Source: Paenibacillus sp. LHD-117 (GTDB taxonomy: Bacteria; Bacillota; Bacilli; Paenibacillales; Paenibacillaceae). Taken from it: a stretch of DNA of 64,000 bases. The position numbers and the translations under genes are program-made. Positions 1-7,489 of the stretch are shown piece by piece (position 1 is the first letter of the stretch; each line of letters starts with the position of its first letter). Below the pieces are notes generated by a model, which was not told the DNA's origin, made no database searches, and worked only from the letters and a program-made list of their open reading frames with translations. The stretch is taken from positions 27,252 to 91,251 of the forward strand of contig NZ_JAVFVT010000029.1 of the NCBI RefSeq assembly GCF_030929555.1, given 5' to 3'.

Positions 1-127
1 TCCGTTAGATGAATAATCGGTTGGCCATGGCATGCGGGGATCAAGGGTACATGCATGTCCATGGTTTAGTATGGTCCGTCGCGATGATTCGCATGATTAG
101 CAGATAACGGTGGATCGGAATGGACAC

Positions 128-156
128 TTGTCATGGCAAGTCAAATTTGATATAGT
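128..156 (+). promoter_or_regulatory. Promoter of the rpsF-ssb-rpsR operon
   Basis: A -35 box TTGTCA (128-133) and a -10 box TATAGT (151-156) are separated by exactly 17 bases, a good sigma-A promoter. It is the only convincing promoter ahead of rpsF and would start transcription near base 163. Bases 1-127 hold no gene that I can support. Confidence 0.7.
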
Positions 157-229
157 ATAGAGATGCGAGCCCAAGGCTCGTTCCTTGCTCCATTCGTGGG
201 GCCGTTAGTCCAAAAGGAGGTGAAACACT
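157..229 (+). promoter_or_regulatory. rpsF leader, possible S6:S18 autoregulatory site
   Basis: The untranslated leader contains a perfect hairpin (CGAGCC, loop CAA, GGCTCG, about 165-181) and downstream a GGGGCCG stretch close to the ribosome binding site. Many bacteria control this operon by binding of the S6:S18 complex to a leader hairpin with an exposed CCG. The CCG at about 202-204 is compatible with that, but I could not verify the fold, so the assignment is inference. Confidence 0.3.
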
Positions 230-514
230 ATGCGCAAATATGAAGTGATGTACATCATTCGTCCAGACGTCGAGCAAGAAAACGTTCAAGCTCTCGTCGA
301 AAAATTTAATGGCATCATCTCCAATGGCGGAGAGGTCACTAAGTCTGATGTGATCGGCAAACGCCGTCTTGCGTATGAGATCAACAAGCTTCGTGATGGG
401 TACTTCGTACTGGTACATTTCAACGCAACGACTGAAGTTGTGAATGAACTTGACCGTATCATGAAGATCCAAGACGAAGTTATTCGTTCGTTGATCGTCA
501 GAGACGTAGCTTAA
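230..514 (+). CDS. rpsF: 30S ribosomal protein bS6
   Basis: This 94-residue protein begins MRKYEVMYIIRPD, the usual start of bS6, a 30S platform protein that binds with bS18. The length is typical of the family. The ATG is preceded by a full AAAGGAGGTGA ribosome binding site. It is the first gene of an operon with ssb and rpsR, the standard Firmicute order, in which S6 and S18 expression is coupled to single-strand DNA binding protein. Confidence 0.98.
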   Translation: MRKYEVMYIIRPDVEQENVQALVEKFNGIISNGGEVTKSDVIGKRRLAYEINKLRDGYFVLVHFNATTEVVNELDRIMKIQDEVIRSLIVRDVA

Positions 515-550
515 GACTAGTCCACGCATGGGATATGGGAGGTCGATGAG

Positions 551-1099
551 ATGTTGAACCGTGTCATACTGATTGGCAGATTGACGAGAGATCCTGAGCT
601 TCGTTATACGCCTGCAGGGGTTGCGGTCACGCAATTCACGCTGGCAGTAGACCGGCCATTCTCGTCTGGTCAAGGCGGAGAGCGCGAGCGCGAAGCGGAT
701 TTCATTCCAGTCGTCACTTGGCGCCAGCTGGCAGAAACCTGCGCTAACTATTTACGCAAAGGCCGTCTAACGGCGGTTGAGGGTCGCATTCAAGTACGGA
801 ACTACGAGAACAACGAAGGAAAACGTGTGTATGTAACGGAAGTTATTGCAGACAATGTCCGGTTCTTGGAGTCCAATCGCGAAGGCGGAGCTCCGCGTGA
901 AGAAGGCGGCGGCGGTGGATATGGCGGCGGCAATTCGGGTGGCGGATATGGTGGAGGAAGCAACGCTGGCGGCGGCGGTGGCTCATCCTATGGCGGCGGA
1001 AGCCGTTCGGGTGGATCGCGTAACGACGGCGGCAACAGCGATCCGTTCAAGGATGACGGACGTCCAATCGACATTTCCGAAGATGATTTGCCATTTTAA
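551..1099 (+). CDS. ssb: Single-stranded DNA-binding protein SSB
   Basis: The 182-residue protein starts MLNRVILIGRLTRDPELR and has an N-terminal OB fold (about residues 1-108) that coats single-stranded DNA in replication, repair and recombination. A long glycine-rich linker (about 115-165, with GGGGGYGGG-type repeats) leads to the acidic tip ISEDDLPF, the conserved docking peptide for replication and repair partners. It lies between rpsF and rpsR in one operon, with GGGAGG 7 bases before the ATG. Confidence 0.98.
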   Translation: MLNRVILIGRLTRDPELRYTPAGVAVTQFTLAVDRPFSSGQGGEREREADFIPVVTWRQLAETCANYLRKGRLTAVEGRIQVRNYENNEGKRVYVTEVIADNVRFLESNREGGAPREEGGGGGYGGGNSGGGYGGGSNAGGGGGSSYGGGSRSGGSRNDGGNSDPFKDDGRPIDISEDDLPF

Positions 1100-1126
1100 T
1101 TTTGAACGATAAGGAGGATGTACACC

Positions 1127-1411
1127 ATGGCTTTCAAACCAAGAGAGAACGGCGGCGACGAGCGTCCAGAGCGTAAGTTCAGCGGACGTAAAGGCGGACG
1201 CAACAAACGTCGTAAAGTTTGTTTCTTCACTGTGAACAAAATTACTCACATTGACTATAAAGACACGGATCTGCTTAAGAAGTTTATTAGCGAGCGCGGC
1301 AAAATCTTGCCACGCCGCGTAACTGGCACAAGCGCGAAATACCAACGCTTGCTGACGATTGCGATTAAACGTTCCCGTCAGATCGCATTGCTGCCTTACA
1401 CGACTGAATAG
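1127..1411 (+). CDS. rpsR: 30S ribosomal protein bS18
   Basis: A 94-residue basic protein with the bS18 core, including the KVCFFTVNKITHIDYKD segment and the C-terminal SRQIALLPYT end. It binds 16S rRNA in the platform as a partner of bS6. I chose the ATG at 1127 (MAFKPRE) rather than the in-frame ATG at 1118, because AAGGAGG (1111-1117) abuts the latter and is correctly spaced only from 1127. Last gene of the rpsF operon, followed by a terminator. Confidence 0.96.
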   Translation: MAFKPRENGGDERPERKFSGRKGGRNKRRKVCFFTVNKITHIDYKDTDLLKKFISERGKILPRRVTGTSAKYQRLLTIAIKRSRQIALLPYTTE

Positions 1412-1433
1412 TTTGTGCAAGCGGCAAGAAAGA

Positions 1434-1461
1434 AGGGCCTTCCTCGGAAGGCTCTTTTTTT
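1434..1461 (+). terminator. Rho-independent terminator of rpsF-ssb-rpsR
   Basis: A GGGCCTTCC/GGAAGGCTC stem followed directly by a seven-T run, 20 bases after the rpsR stop. Confidence 0.9.
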
Positions 1462-1488
1462 ATACGTAACGCAGAATAGGCTCGTAAG

Positions 1489-1540
1489 TAAAAAGGGCTG
1501 CTTAGCGAGGTCATACCCGACCTGCCGCTTAGCAGCCCTT
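1489..1540 (-). terminator. Rho-independent terminator of ktrAB
   Basis: A long stem: AAGGGCTGCTTAGCG pairs, with one mismatch, to CGCTTAGCAGCCCTT across an inner AGGTC/GACCT pair. Read on the minus strand it ends in TTTTT, just beyond the ktrB stop. It is placed back to back with the rpsR terminator. Confidence 0.85.
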
Positions 1541-1562
1541 GTTGGTTTAAGAATGACCGAGA

Positions 1563-2954
1563 TCAACCAACAAGGATATGATCCTCGGGATAGCCGATTT
1601 TGGACGTTTGTTTTTTCTGCGACAACGCATAGGCGAGCGTAAGAGGGCCTAACCGGCCGATGAACATCGTAATCGAAACGATGATTTTTCCCGCGTCGGT
1701 CAACTCGCCGGTGAGCCCCGTCGATAATCCGGTCGTACTAAAGGCGGAGGTCGCTTCGAACAGCACTGCAAGGAAGTTGTCCTTCGCTACGTCTTCCGTA
1801 ATCGTAAGCACCAGCGTGACGAACAAAACGAAAGCTAACGCCGCCATGACGACTGCAAGCGCGCGCATGACGGACTCTGGCGAGATACGTCGTCCATAGG
1901 CATGGATTTGCCCGCCGCCTCTGAACGTCTGGATGGTCGACAGGATGAGTATGACGAGCGTATTCGTTTTGATACCGCCACCCGTGCCGCCCGATGCCGC
2001 GCCGATGAACATGAGTATAATGATGATGAACTGGGAAACGGCCAGCATGCTACCGATATCGATCGTATTATAACCTACGCTTCGCGGCGTCGTGCTCTGG
2101 AAGAGCGCGGCCAGAATACGCTCTCCTGTCGAGAGGTTGCCGAAGGTGTGGTGATTCCAACTCTCCAGCAGAAGGATGAGAAGGAAACCTACGATGATAA
2201 GAACGGCCGACGAGACCAGGACAACCTTCGAGTGCAGCGCCAGCTTCCGCCATGAACGCTTCCGGAGAACATCGAGAATGACGATATACCCGAGACCGCC
2301 TATGATAAACAACAGAATCATGGTGATGTTGACAACCGGATCGCCTACGAATCGGCTCAGGCTATCGGGCCATAACGCGAATCCCGCATTATTGAAAGCC
2401 GAGACGGAATGGAACAAGGCATAATAAGCGGCGCGCCCGAGTCCCAGTTCGCTTTCCCAATGAAGCGTCAGAATGAGCGTGGCGATCGATTCGAATACGA
2501 AAACGATTAGAACCATGTAAAGCGATAACCGGACCAAACCTCGAGCGGACGTTGACTGTGTCGTCTGCTGAATGATGAGCCGCTGCTTGAGTCCGATCTT
2601 CTTGCCAAGCAAGATGGCAACCATGACTCCCAGGGTCATGAAGCCGATGCCTCCGACCTGAATTAGACACATAATAATGATTTGTCCCGCTAACGAGTAA
2701 GTCGAGCCGGTGTCCACGACGACAAGTCCGTTCACGCACACGGCCGATACGGAGGTGAACAGCGCGTCGAGCAGCCCGACGGACTTGCCGTTGCTCGAGG
2801 AGAACGGCATACTGAGCAGAATCGCCCCAACCCAAATAAGTCCGAAGAAGACGATCGTAATCAGCTGCGGCGGACTAATATTGTTTTTTAATCGGTTAAT
2901 GACTCGTTCTAGAATCGGCAGATCCGATTGCCTAGGGCGTCTAAGCACGTTCAT
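1563..2954 (-). CDS. ktrB: Potassium uptake channel subunit KtrB (TrkH/KtrB family)
   Basis: The 463-residue polytopic membrane protein has the four pore-loop repeats of the superfamily, each with its selectivity-filter glycine: VNGLV, NNAGF, RSVGY and STTGLS. It forms the K+-translocating dimer of the Ktr system. The preceding gene ktrA encodes its cytosolic gating ring and overlaps this one by 14 bases, so the two are translationally coupled. The length matches KtrB/KtrD. I cannot tell from sequence which Bacillus paralogue is the closer counterpart. Confidence 0.93.
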   Translation of the reverse strand: MNVLRRPRQSDLPILERVINRLKNNISPPQLITIVFFGLIWVGAILLSMPFSSSNGKSVGLLDALFTSVSAVCVNGLVVVDTGSTYSLAGQIIIMCLIQVGGIGFMTLGVMVAILLGKKIGLKQRLIIQQTTQSTSARGLVRLSLYMVLIVFVFESIATLILTLHWESELGLGRAAYYALFHSVSAFNNAGFALWPDSLSRFVGDPVVNITMILLFIIGGLGYIVILDVLRKRSWRKLALHSKVVLVSSAVLIIVGFLLILLLESWNHHTFGNLSTGERILAALFQSTTPRSVGYNTIDIGSMLAVSQFIIIILMFIGAASGGTGGGIKTNTLVILILSTIQTFRGGGQIHAYGRRISPESVMRALAVVMAALAFVLFVTLVLTITEDVAKDNFLAVLFEATSAFSTTGLSTGLTGELTDAGKIIVSITMFIGRLGPLTLAYALSQKKQTSKIGYPEDHILVG

Positions 2955-3603
2955 AATCGTTCTCTAGCTCCCGAATATCGTCGTTGCTGCCGATAATAAG
3001 CAACACGTCTCCAGTTTGGATGGCGTCTTCCGCTTTCGGTGAAACATTAATGCGGTCACCCGTCTTAATGGCCATGATCGTGCAGCCGTAACGGGCGCGA
3101 ATATTCAATTCTTTCAGAGACAACCCATTCATGGCGGGAGGAGCTGCGATTTCCGCTAGATTATAGTCGGGCGAAAGCTCAATGTAATCGATCAGATTGT
3201 CCGAACTGAGCTGATTGCCGAGGCGTATGCCCATATCGCGCTCCGGGTAAATGACATGATCCGCGCCGATCTTGTTGAGCACGTTGCCGTGCATTTCGTT
3301 GCGCGCTTTGGCCGTTACCTTCGGGACCTTTAATTCTTTCAAGAGCAATGTCGTCAAAATGCTAGCTTGCAAGTCATCTCCGATCGCTACGACCGCATGG
3401 GTGAAGTTGCTGGCGCCAAGCTCGCGAAGCACGGATTCGTCGGTGCAATCAGCCTGCAGGGCGTGAGTCGCAATCGGCGCCATCTCTTGGACGAGCTGTT
3501 CGTTCTTGTCGACCGCAAGCACCTCGTGCCCGTTGCTGACGAGCGTGCGAGTCAAGCTGGATCCGAATCGCCCGAGTCCGATCACCATAAATTGTTTTTT
3601 CAA
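2941..3603 (-). CDS. ktrA: Ktr potassium channel regulatory subunit KtrA (RCK protein)
   Basis: A 220-residue protein with an N-terminal RCK_N Rossmann fold (VIGLGRFGSS nucleotide-binding loop, residues 7-16) and a C-terminal RCK_C domain (about 140-218). The family forms the octameric ring gating KtrB in response to ATP/ADP, and RCK_C of Gram-positive homologues binds c-di-AMP, which ties it to the gdpP gene in this window. The start is TTG at 3603, with AGGATG about 10 bases upstream; MKKQF at that start matches relatives. First gene of the ktrA-ktrB pair. Confidence 0.92.
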   Translation of the reverse strand: MKKQFMVIGLGRFGSSLTRTLVSNGHEVLAVDKNEQLVQEMAPIATHALQADCTDESVLRELGASNFTHAVVAIGDDLQASILTTLLLKELKVPKVTAKARNEMHGNVLNKIGADHVIYPERDMGIRLGNQLSSDNLIDYIELSPDYNLAEIAAPPAMNGLSLKELNIRARYGCTIMAIKTGDRINVSPKAEDAIQTGDVLLIIGSNDDIRELENDYERA

Positions 3604-3672
3604 GAGCTCACATCCTATCTTGAATTCAAGAGTATCGTCCCTGAAACTTTTGCTATAGATGAACTGTGTAAC

Positions 3673-3701
3673 ATGATAGGGAACAATTGGTTATTTGTCA
3701 A
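3673..3701 (-). promoter_or_regulatory. Promoter of ktrAB
   Basis: Read on the minus strand there is a perfect TTGACA (3701-3696), a 17-base spacer and TATCAT (3678-3673). It overlaps the end of the upstream small gene and leaves a leader of only about 65 bases before ktrA, too short for a c-di-AMP (ydaO) riboswitch. Confidence 0.75.
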
Positions 3702-3948
3702 AGGGATTCAAGGGACTTCGCTCGCGGTTTACGATCTTTACGTATTCCCGGGGGAGATAGGGGGTACGAAGCTGACCTGATTCGACGGAATCGAGAGAAG
3801 AATAGTTCCGGTAAGAACCGCCGGGAACAGGCGACTTCATGACGTAATGGCTTCGATTCTCTTGAATCATGCGGTTCAGCCAAGACCCTGAAGCCAGCAT
3901 GAAACTAAAGAGAAGCGCGCAGATCAGCCATTTGGAACGCAGCTGCAT
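3691..3948 (-). CDS. Small membrane-anchored hypothetical protein
   Basis: I do not recognise this 85-residue protein. It begins MQLRSKWLICALLFSF, with a single hydrophobic segment (about residues 7-22) that could be a signal anchor, followed by a polar tail of about 60 residues rich in Ser, Arg and Pro. An AAGGAG box lies 8 bases before the ATG at 3948, so I prefer that to the GTG three codons earlier. It is transcribed in the direction of ktrAB, whose promoter overlaps its stop codon. An exported or membrane-tethered role is all that can be inferred. Confidence 0.65.
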   Translation of the reverse strand: MQLRSKWLICALLFSFMLASGSWLNRMIQENRSHYVMKSPVPGGSYRNYSSLDSVESGQLRTPYLPREYVKIVNRERSPLNPFDK

Positions 3949-4019
3949 GGCAATCACTCCTTATAGATTAGAGTAATCCCCTTACCGCGGTCATTTCATT
4001 CGGAAAGCAAGCCGGAATT

Positions 4020-4049
4020 TTGACAAAAATGACTCCTCCGGGCTATAAT
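4020..4049 (+). promoter_or_regulatory. Promoter of the mrp operon
   Basis: Consensus sigma-A boxes, TTGACA at 4020-4025 and TATAAT at 4044-4049, are 18 bases apart. Transcription should start near 4056, giving a leader of over 200 bases before mrpA. Confidence 0.85.
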
Positions 4050-4117
4050 GGATGTGATTTTGAGGACGGAGAAAGCCTTGTACGTATTCCGAATTTCATA
4101 TGATGCAACAATCGGAG

Positions 4118-4152
4118 GAGCCTGCCAACGCGGGCTCTTTTTGCCTTTTTTC
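4118..4152 (+). terminator. Intrinsic terminator inside the mrp leader
   Basis: An eight-pair stem, GAGCCTGC with GCGGGCTC around a CAAC loop (4118-4137), is followed by TTTTTGCCTTTTTT. It lies about 60 bases after the predicted start of transcription and 116 bases before mrpA, with no gene before it, so it probably acts as an attenuator. The remaining leader (4153-4268) shows no feature I can name apart from the AAGGAGG ahead of mrpA. Confidence 0.75.
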
Positions 4153-4268
4153 GGTGACTGGCGGTTTGAAGTTGACGCGAGAGTATGAGCATAACTCCCA
4201 TAAGCTGGCATTAGCGAAGTGTGCCTTGGCCATACTAAGGGAGATAGACGGATCAAGGAGGATCGAGT

Positions 4269-7148
4269 GTGTCTGCTATTCATATCGTTATTATTTTGCC
4301 TTTTCTTTTCACTTTGTGCGGACCGCTCTTGAATAAAGGGATAAACCGTATTCATATGGGCTGGCTGATGCTTCCGCTGCCGGCCATGTTATTCGCTTAT
4401 CTGCTAAGCTGCATTCCTGCGGTGAAGGAAGGGGAATTCTTGCAAGGCTCCATCCCGTGGATCCCATCGCTCGGCATTGACTTTACCGTATACGTCGATG
4501 GGCTAGGCTTGCTGTTCGGCTTGATGATTACAGGCATCGGCGCGCTCGTGATCCTCTATTCGATCTATTACTTGGATAAGCGTAAAGAGAAGCTTCAGAA
4601 CTTTTATGTTTATCTCATGTTGTTTATGGGCGCGATGCTGGGGCTGGTCTTATCCGATAACGTGATGGTATTGTACGGCTTCTGGGAGCTGACCAGCATT
4701 TCGTCGTTCCTGTTGATCGCCTTCTGGGATAAACGCGAGAGATCCAGGTACGGGGCGCTCAAGTCGATGGTCATTACCGTCGGCGGAGGTCTTGCGATGT
4801 TCGCGGGTTTCGTGCTGCTTTACGTCATCTCCGGCACGTTCAGTATCAGGGAGCTGATAGGCGACGCATCCGGGATTGCGGCACATGATTTGTTCGTGCC
4901 GGCGATGCTGCTCATCCTGCTCGGAGCGTTCACGAAGTCGGCGCAGTTCCCGTTCCATATTTGGCTGCCGGACGCGATGGAAGCGCCGACACCGATCAGC
5001 GCCTATCTCCATTCGGCGACGATGGTGAAGGCGGGCATCTATCTGGTCGCCCGGCTCAGTCCGGTGTTCGCGGGACAATCCATCTGGCTATGGACGGTAT
5101 CGGGCATCGGTATCTTGACGCTCGTCTACGGCTCATACCGGGCGATGAAGCAGACCGACCTGAAGGCGATGCTCGCATTCTCGACGATCAGCCAATTGGG
5201 CCTCATCATGAGCTTGTTCGGATTCGGATCGGCTGCGGCGTTCTATACGGGCACGAACCAATATCTGTTCTTCACGAAAGCAACGACGGCGGCCATCTTC
5301 CACATGATCAATCATGCAACCTTCAAAGGAGCGTTGTTCATGACGGTCGGCATCGTCGACCATGAGACCGGCACGCGGGATATCCGCAAGCTCGGCGGGC
5401 TGATGGCCATTATGCCGATCACCTTCACGATTGCGATCATCGGAACCTTCTCGATGGCGGGGATTCCACCGTTCAATGGGTTTCTGAGCAAGGAGATGTT
5501 TTTTACGGCGCTGCTGAACATACGTGAAATGAACCTGGCCGGCATGAACACCTGGGGGGCGCTGTTTCCGATCGTCGCGTGGGCAGCCAGCGTCTTCACG
5601 TTCGCGTACAGCTTGCTGCTCGTCTTCCGCACGTTCGGCGGGAAACCGCAATTCGGGAAGCTGGAGAAGCAGCCGCATGAGGCGACGCTTGGATTGTTGT
5701 TGCCTCCGGTCGTGCTCGCTTCGCTCGTCGTCGTATTCGGCCTCTTCCCGAATCTGCTGTCTTATTCGATTATCGAACCCGCGATGGCGGCGGTTCATCC
5801 GAGCGGACTGCTGCCGAACGAGCAATTTAGCGTATCGATCCATCTCTGGCATGGCTGGACGACGGAATTGTATATGACGATGGCCGTTGCCGCGGCGGGC
5901 ATCGCCTTGTTCGCCATGCACCGCCGCGCCGGATGGCTGAGCCGGCCGCTGCTGAAGCGGGCATCGCTGAACGGCATGTACGACAAAGGATTGCGCATGC
6001 TGGATGCTGGCTCCAACCGGCTGACGAGAACGTACATGACGGGCTCGATTCGTCATTATCTGATTTATATTTTCGTATTCATCGTGTTGTCGCTGGGGAC
6101 TATGCTGTTCATGGAGGGGGGATTTGCGTTTGATGCAGCTGGGTTCGCGGACACCTCGTTCTACGAAGTCGTGATTATCATCGCGCTAATGCTGTCGACG
6201 CTGGCCGTTCCGTTCACGTACTCCCGGCTCATCGCGATCATTCTGACGGGGATGTCCGGGTATATGGTCACACTATTCTTCGTCATCTTCCGGGCGCCGG
6301 ATCTGGCGCTTACCCAGATGATCGTGGAAACGGTGTCCGTTGCGCTGTTCTTGTTATGCTTCTACCATCTTCCTAAGTTGAAAAAGGAAGTCGTCAAACT
6401 GCCCTTCAAGCTATGGAATCTGCTTATTGCGGTTTCGGTCGGCACGGTGATGACGTTGATTGCGTTAAGCGCGACCAGCAGCCGGTCGTTCGAGTCGATT
6501 TCGCATTATTTCCTGGAAAATAGCTACAAGCTGGCCGGCGGCAAAAACGTCGTCAACGTCATTCTCGTCGATTTTCGCGGATTCGATACGATGCTGGAGA
6601 TCATCGTGCTCGGCATCGCGTCGTACGGCATCTATTCACTGATCAAGCTGAAGCTCAAGGGGGACGAAGAAGAGGGTCTGCGGCCGCCAAGCTCTTCCGA
6701 GATGAAGTATGACGTCTATGCGGGCATCCGGAGCAACGACGTTATTCTGCGAACGATCGCCAAGCTAGCAATCATCTTGATCCTGTTATACTCGCTGTAC
6801 TTGTTCTACATGGGACACCATCATCCGGGCGGAGGGTTCATCGGAGCGCTGATGGCATCGGGGGCGCTTCTTCTTATGGCGATGTCTTTCGGCATGGATC
6901 GATTGCACCGGATGATACCGATCGACTTCAAAAAGCTGACGGCGGCAGGCATAGCGATTGCCTTGCTCACCGGAACGGGATCGTTCTTGTTCGACGCTCC
7001 GTTCCTCAGCCATACGTTCGATTACTTCGAAATTCCGCTCATCGGGGAGCTGGAGCTGGCGACGGCGACGCTGTTCGACCTTGGCGTCTATTTGACGGTG
7101 ATCGGCGTCGCATCGACGATTATTTTCACGATTGGGGGGGATAAGTAA
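4269..7148 (+). CDS. mrpA: Na+/H+ antiporter subunit MrpA fused to MrpB
   Basis: The 959-residue polytopic protein carries an NADH-quinone oxidoreductase-like proton channel domain (about residues 1-500; ELTSISSFLLIAFW and HSATMVKAGIYL motifs), the MrpA C-terminal extension (about 600-800), and, after a polar linker near 805-815, a complete MrpB domain (about 818-959, with YMGHHHPGGGFIG). Bacillus has MrpA of about 800 and MrpB of about 140 residues as separate genes, so here they are fused; no separate mrpB exists between mrpA and mrpC. The start is GTG with AAGGAGG upstream. It heads a tightly packed six-gene operon for sodium export and pH homeostasis. Confidence 0.95.
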   Translation: MSAIHIVIILPFLFTLCGPLLNKGINRIHMGWLMLPLPAMLFAYLLSCIPAVKEGEFLQGSIPWIPSLGIDFTVYVDGLGLLFGLMITGIGALVILYSIYYLDKRKEKLQNFYVYLMLFMGAMLGLVLSDNVMVLYGFWELTSISSFLLIAFWDKRERSRYGALKSMVITVGGGLAMFAGFVLLYVISGTFSIRELIGDASGIAAHDLFVPAMLLILLGAFTKSAQFPFHIWLPDAMEAPTPISAYLHSATMVKAGIYLVARLSPVFAGQSIWLWTVSGIGILTLVYGSYRAMKQTDLKAMLAFSTISQLGLIMSLFGFGSAAAFYTGTNQYLFFTKATTAAIFHMINHATFKGALFMTVGIVDHETGTRDIRKLGGLMAIMPITFTIAIIGTFSMAGIPPFNGFLSKEMFFTALLNIREMNLAGMNTWGALFPIVAWAASVFTFAYSLLLVFRTFGGKPQFGKLEKQPHEATLGLLLPPVVLASLVVVFGLFPNLLSYSIIEPAMAAVHPSGLLPNEQFSVSIHLWHGWTTELYMTMAVAAAGIALFAMHRRAGWLSRPLLKRASLNGMYDKGLRMLDAGSNRLTRTYMTGSIRHYLIYIFVFIVLSLGTMLFMEGGFAFDAAGFADTSFYEVVIIIALMLSTLAVPFTYSRLIAIILTGMSGYMVTLFFVIFRAPDLALTQMIVETVSVALFLLCFYHLPKLKKEVVKLPFKLWNLLIAVSVGTVMTLIALSATSSRSFESISHYFLENSYKLAGGKNVVNVILVDFRGFDTMLEIIVLGIASYGIYSLIKLKLKGDEEEGLRPPSSSEMKYDVYAGIRSNDVILRTIAKLAIILILLYSLYLFYMGHHHPGGGFIGALMASGALLLMAMSFGMDRLHRMIPIDFKKLTAAGIAIALLTGTGSFLFDAPFLSHTFDYFEIPLIGELELATATLFDLGVYLTVIGVASTIIFTIGGDK

Positions 7149-7150
7149 CG

Positions 7151-7489
7151 ATGGAGCTGTATATGTCCTTGGCGATCGGCGTGCTGTTCACGGTCGGCGT
7201 CTATCTGATTCTATCGAAGAGCTTGCTCCGAATCGTGCTCGGCACATCGTTCCTGACGCATGGCGTACATCTGCTGCTGCTCACGATGTCGAGACTGAAA
7301 TCGGGCGCTCCCCCGCTGCTCGGAGAGAAGGCGGGCGCGTACGTGGATCCGCTGCCGCAAGCGTTAATCCTGACCTCGATCGTCATCAGCTTCGGCGTGA
7401 CGTCATTCTTGCTCGTGCTCGCGTACAAAGCTTACCAAAAGCTTGGAACCGACGACATGGAGCAGCTAAGGGGGGGCGAGAATGAATAA
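7151..7489 (+). CDS. mrpC: Na+/H+ antiporter subunit MrpC
   Basis: A 112-residue membrane protein of the NuoK/MrpC family with three hydrophobic segments and the family pattern VDPLPQALILTSIVISFG. MrpC is a structural subunit beside MrpD in the antiporter complex. The gene starts 2 bases after mrpA and overlaps mrpD by 8 bases. Confidence 0.95.
   Translation: MELYMSLAIGVLFTVGVYLILSKSLLRIVLGTSFLTHGVHLLLLTMSRLKSGAPPLLGEKAGAYVDPLPQALILTSIVISFGVTSFLLVLAYKAYQKLGTDDMEQLRGGENE

Noticed and set aside
3604..3690. c-di-AMP (ydaO) riboswitch ahead of ktrA
   Set aside because: The predicted promoter leaves only about 65 bases of leader, too short for that riboswitch.
3996..4355. 119-residue minus-strand frame ahead of mrpA
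   Set aside because: It runs through the promoter and terminator of the mrp leader and has no plausible translation start.
5133..6056. 307-residue minus-strand frame rich in Arg and Gln
   Set aside because: Shadow of mrpA in high-GC DNA; no ribosome binding site and low-complexity composition.
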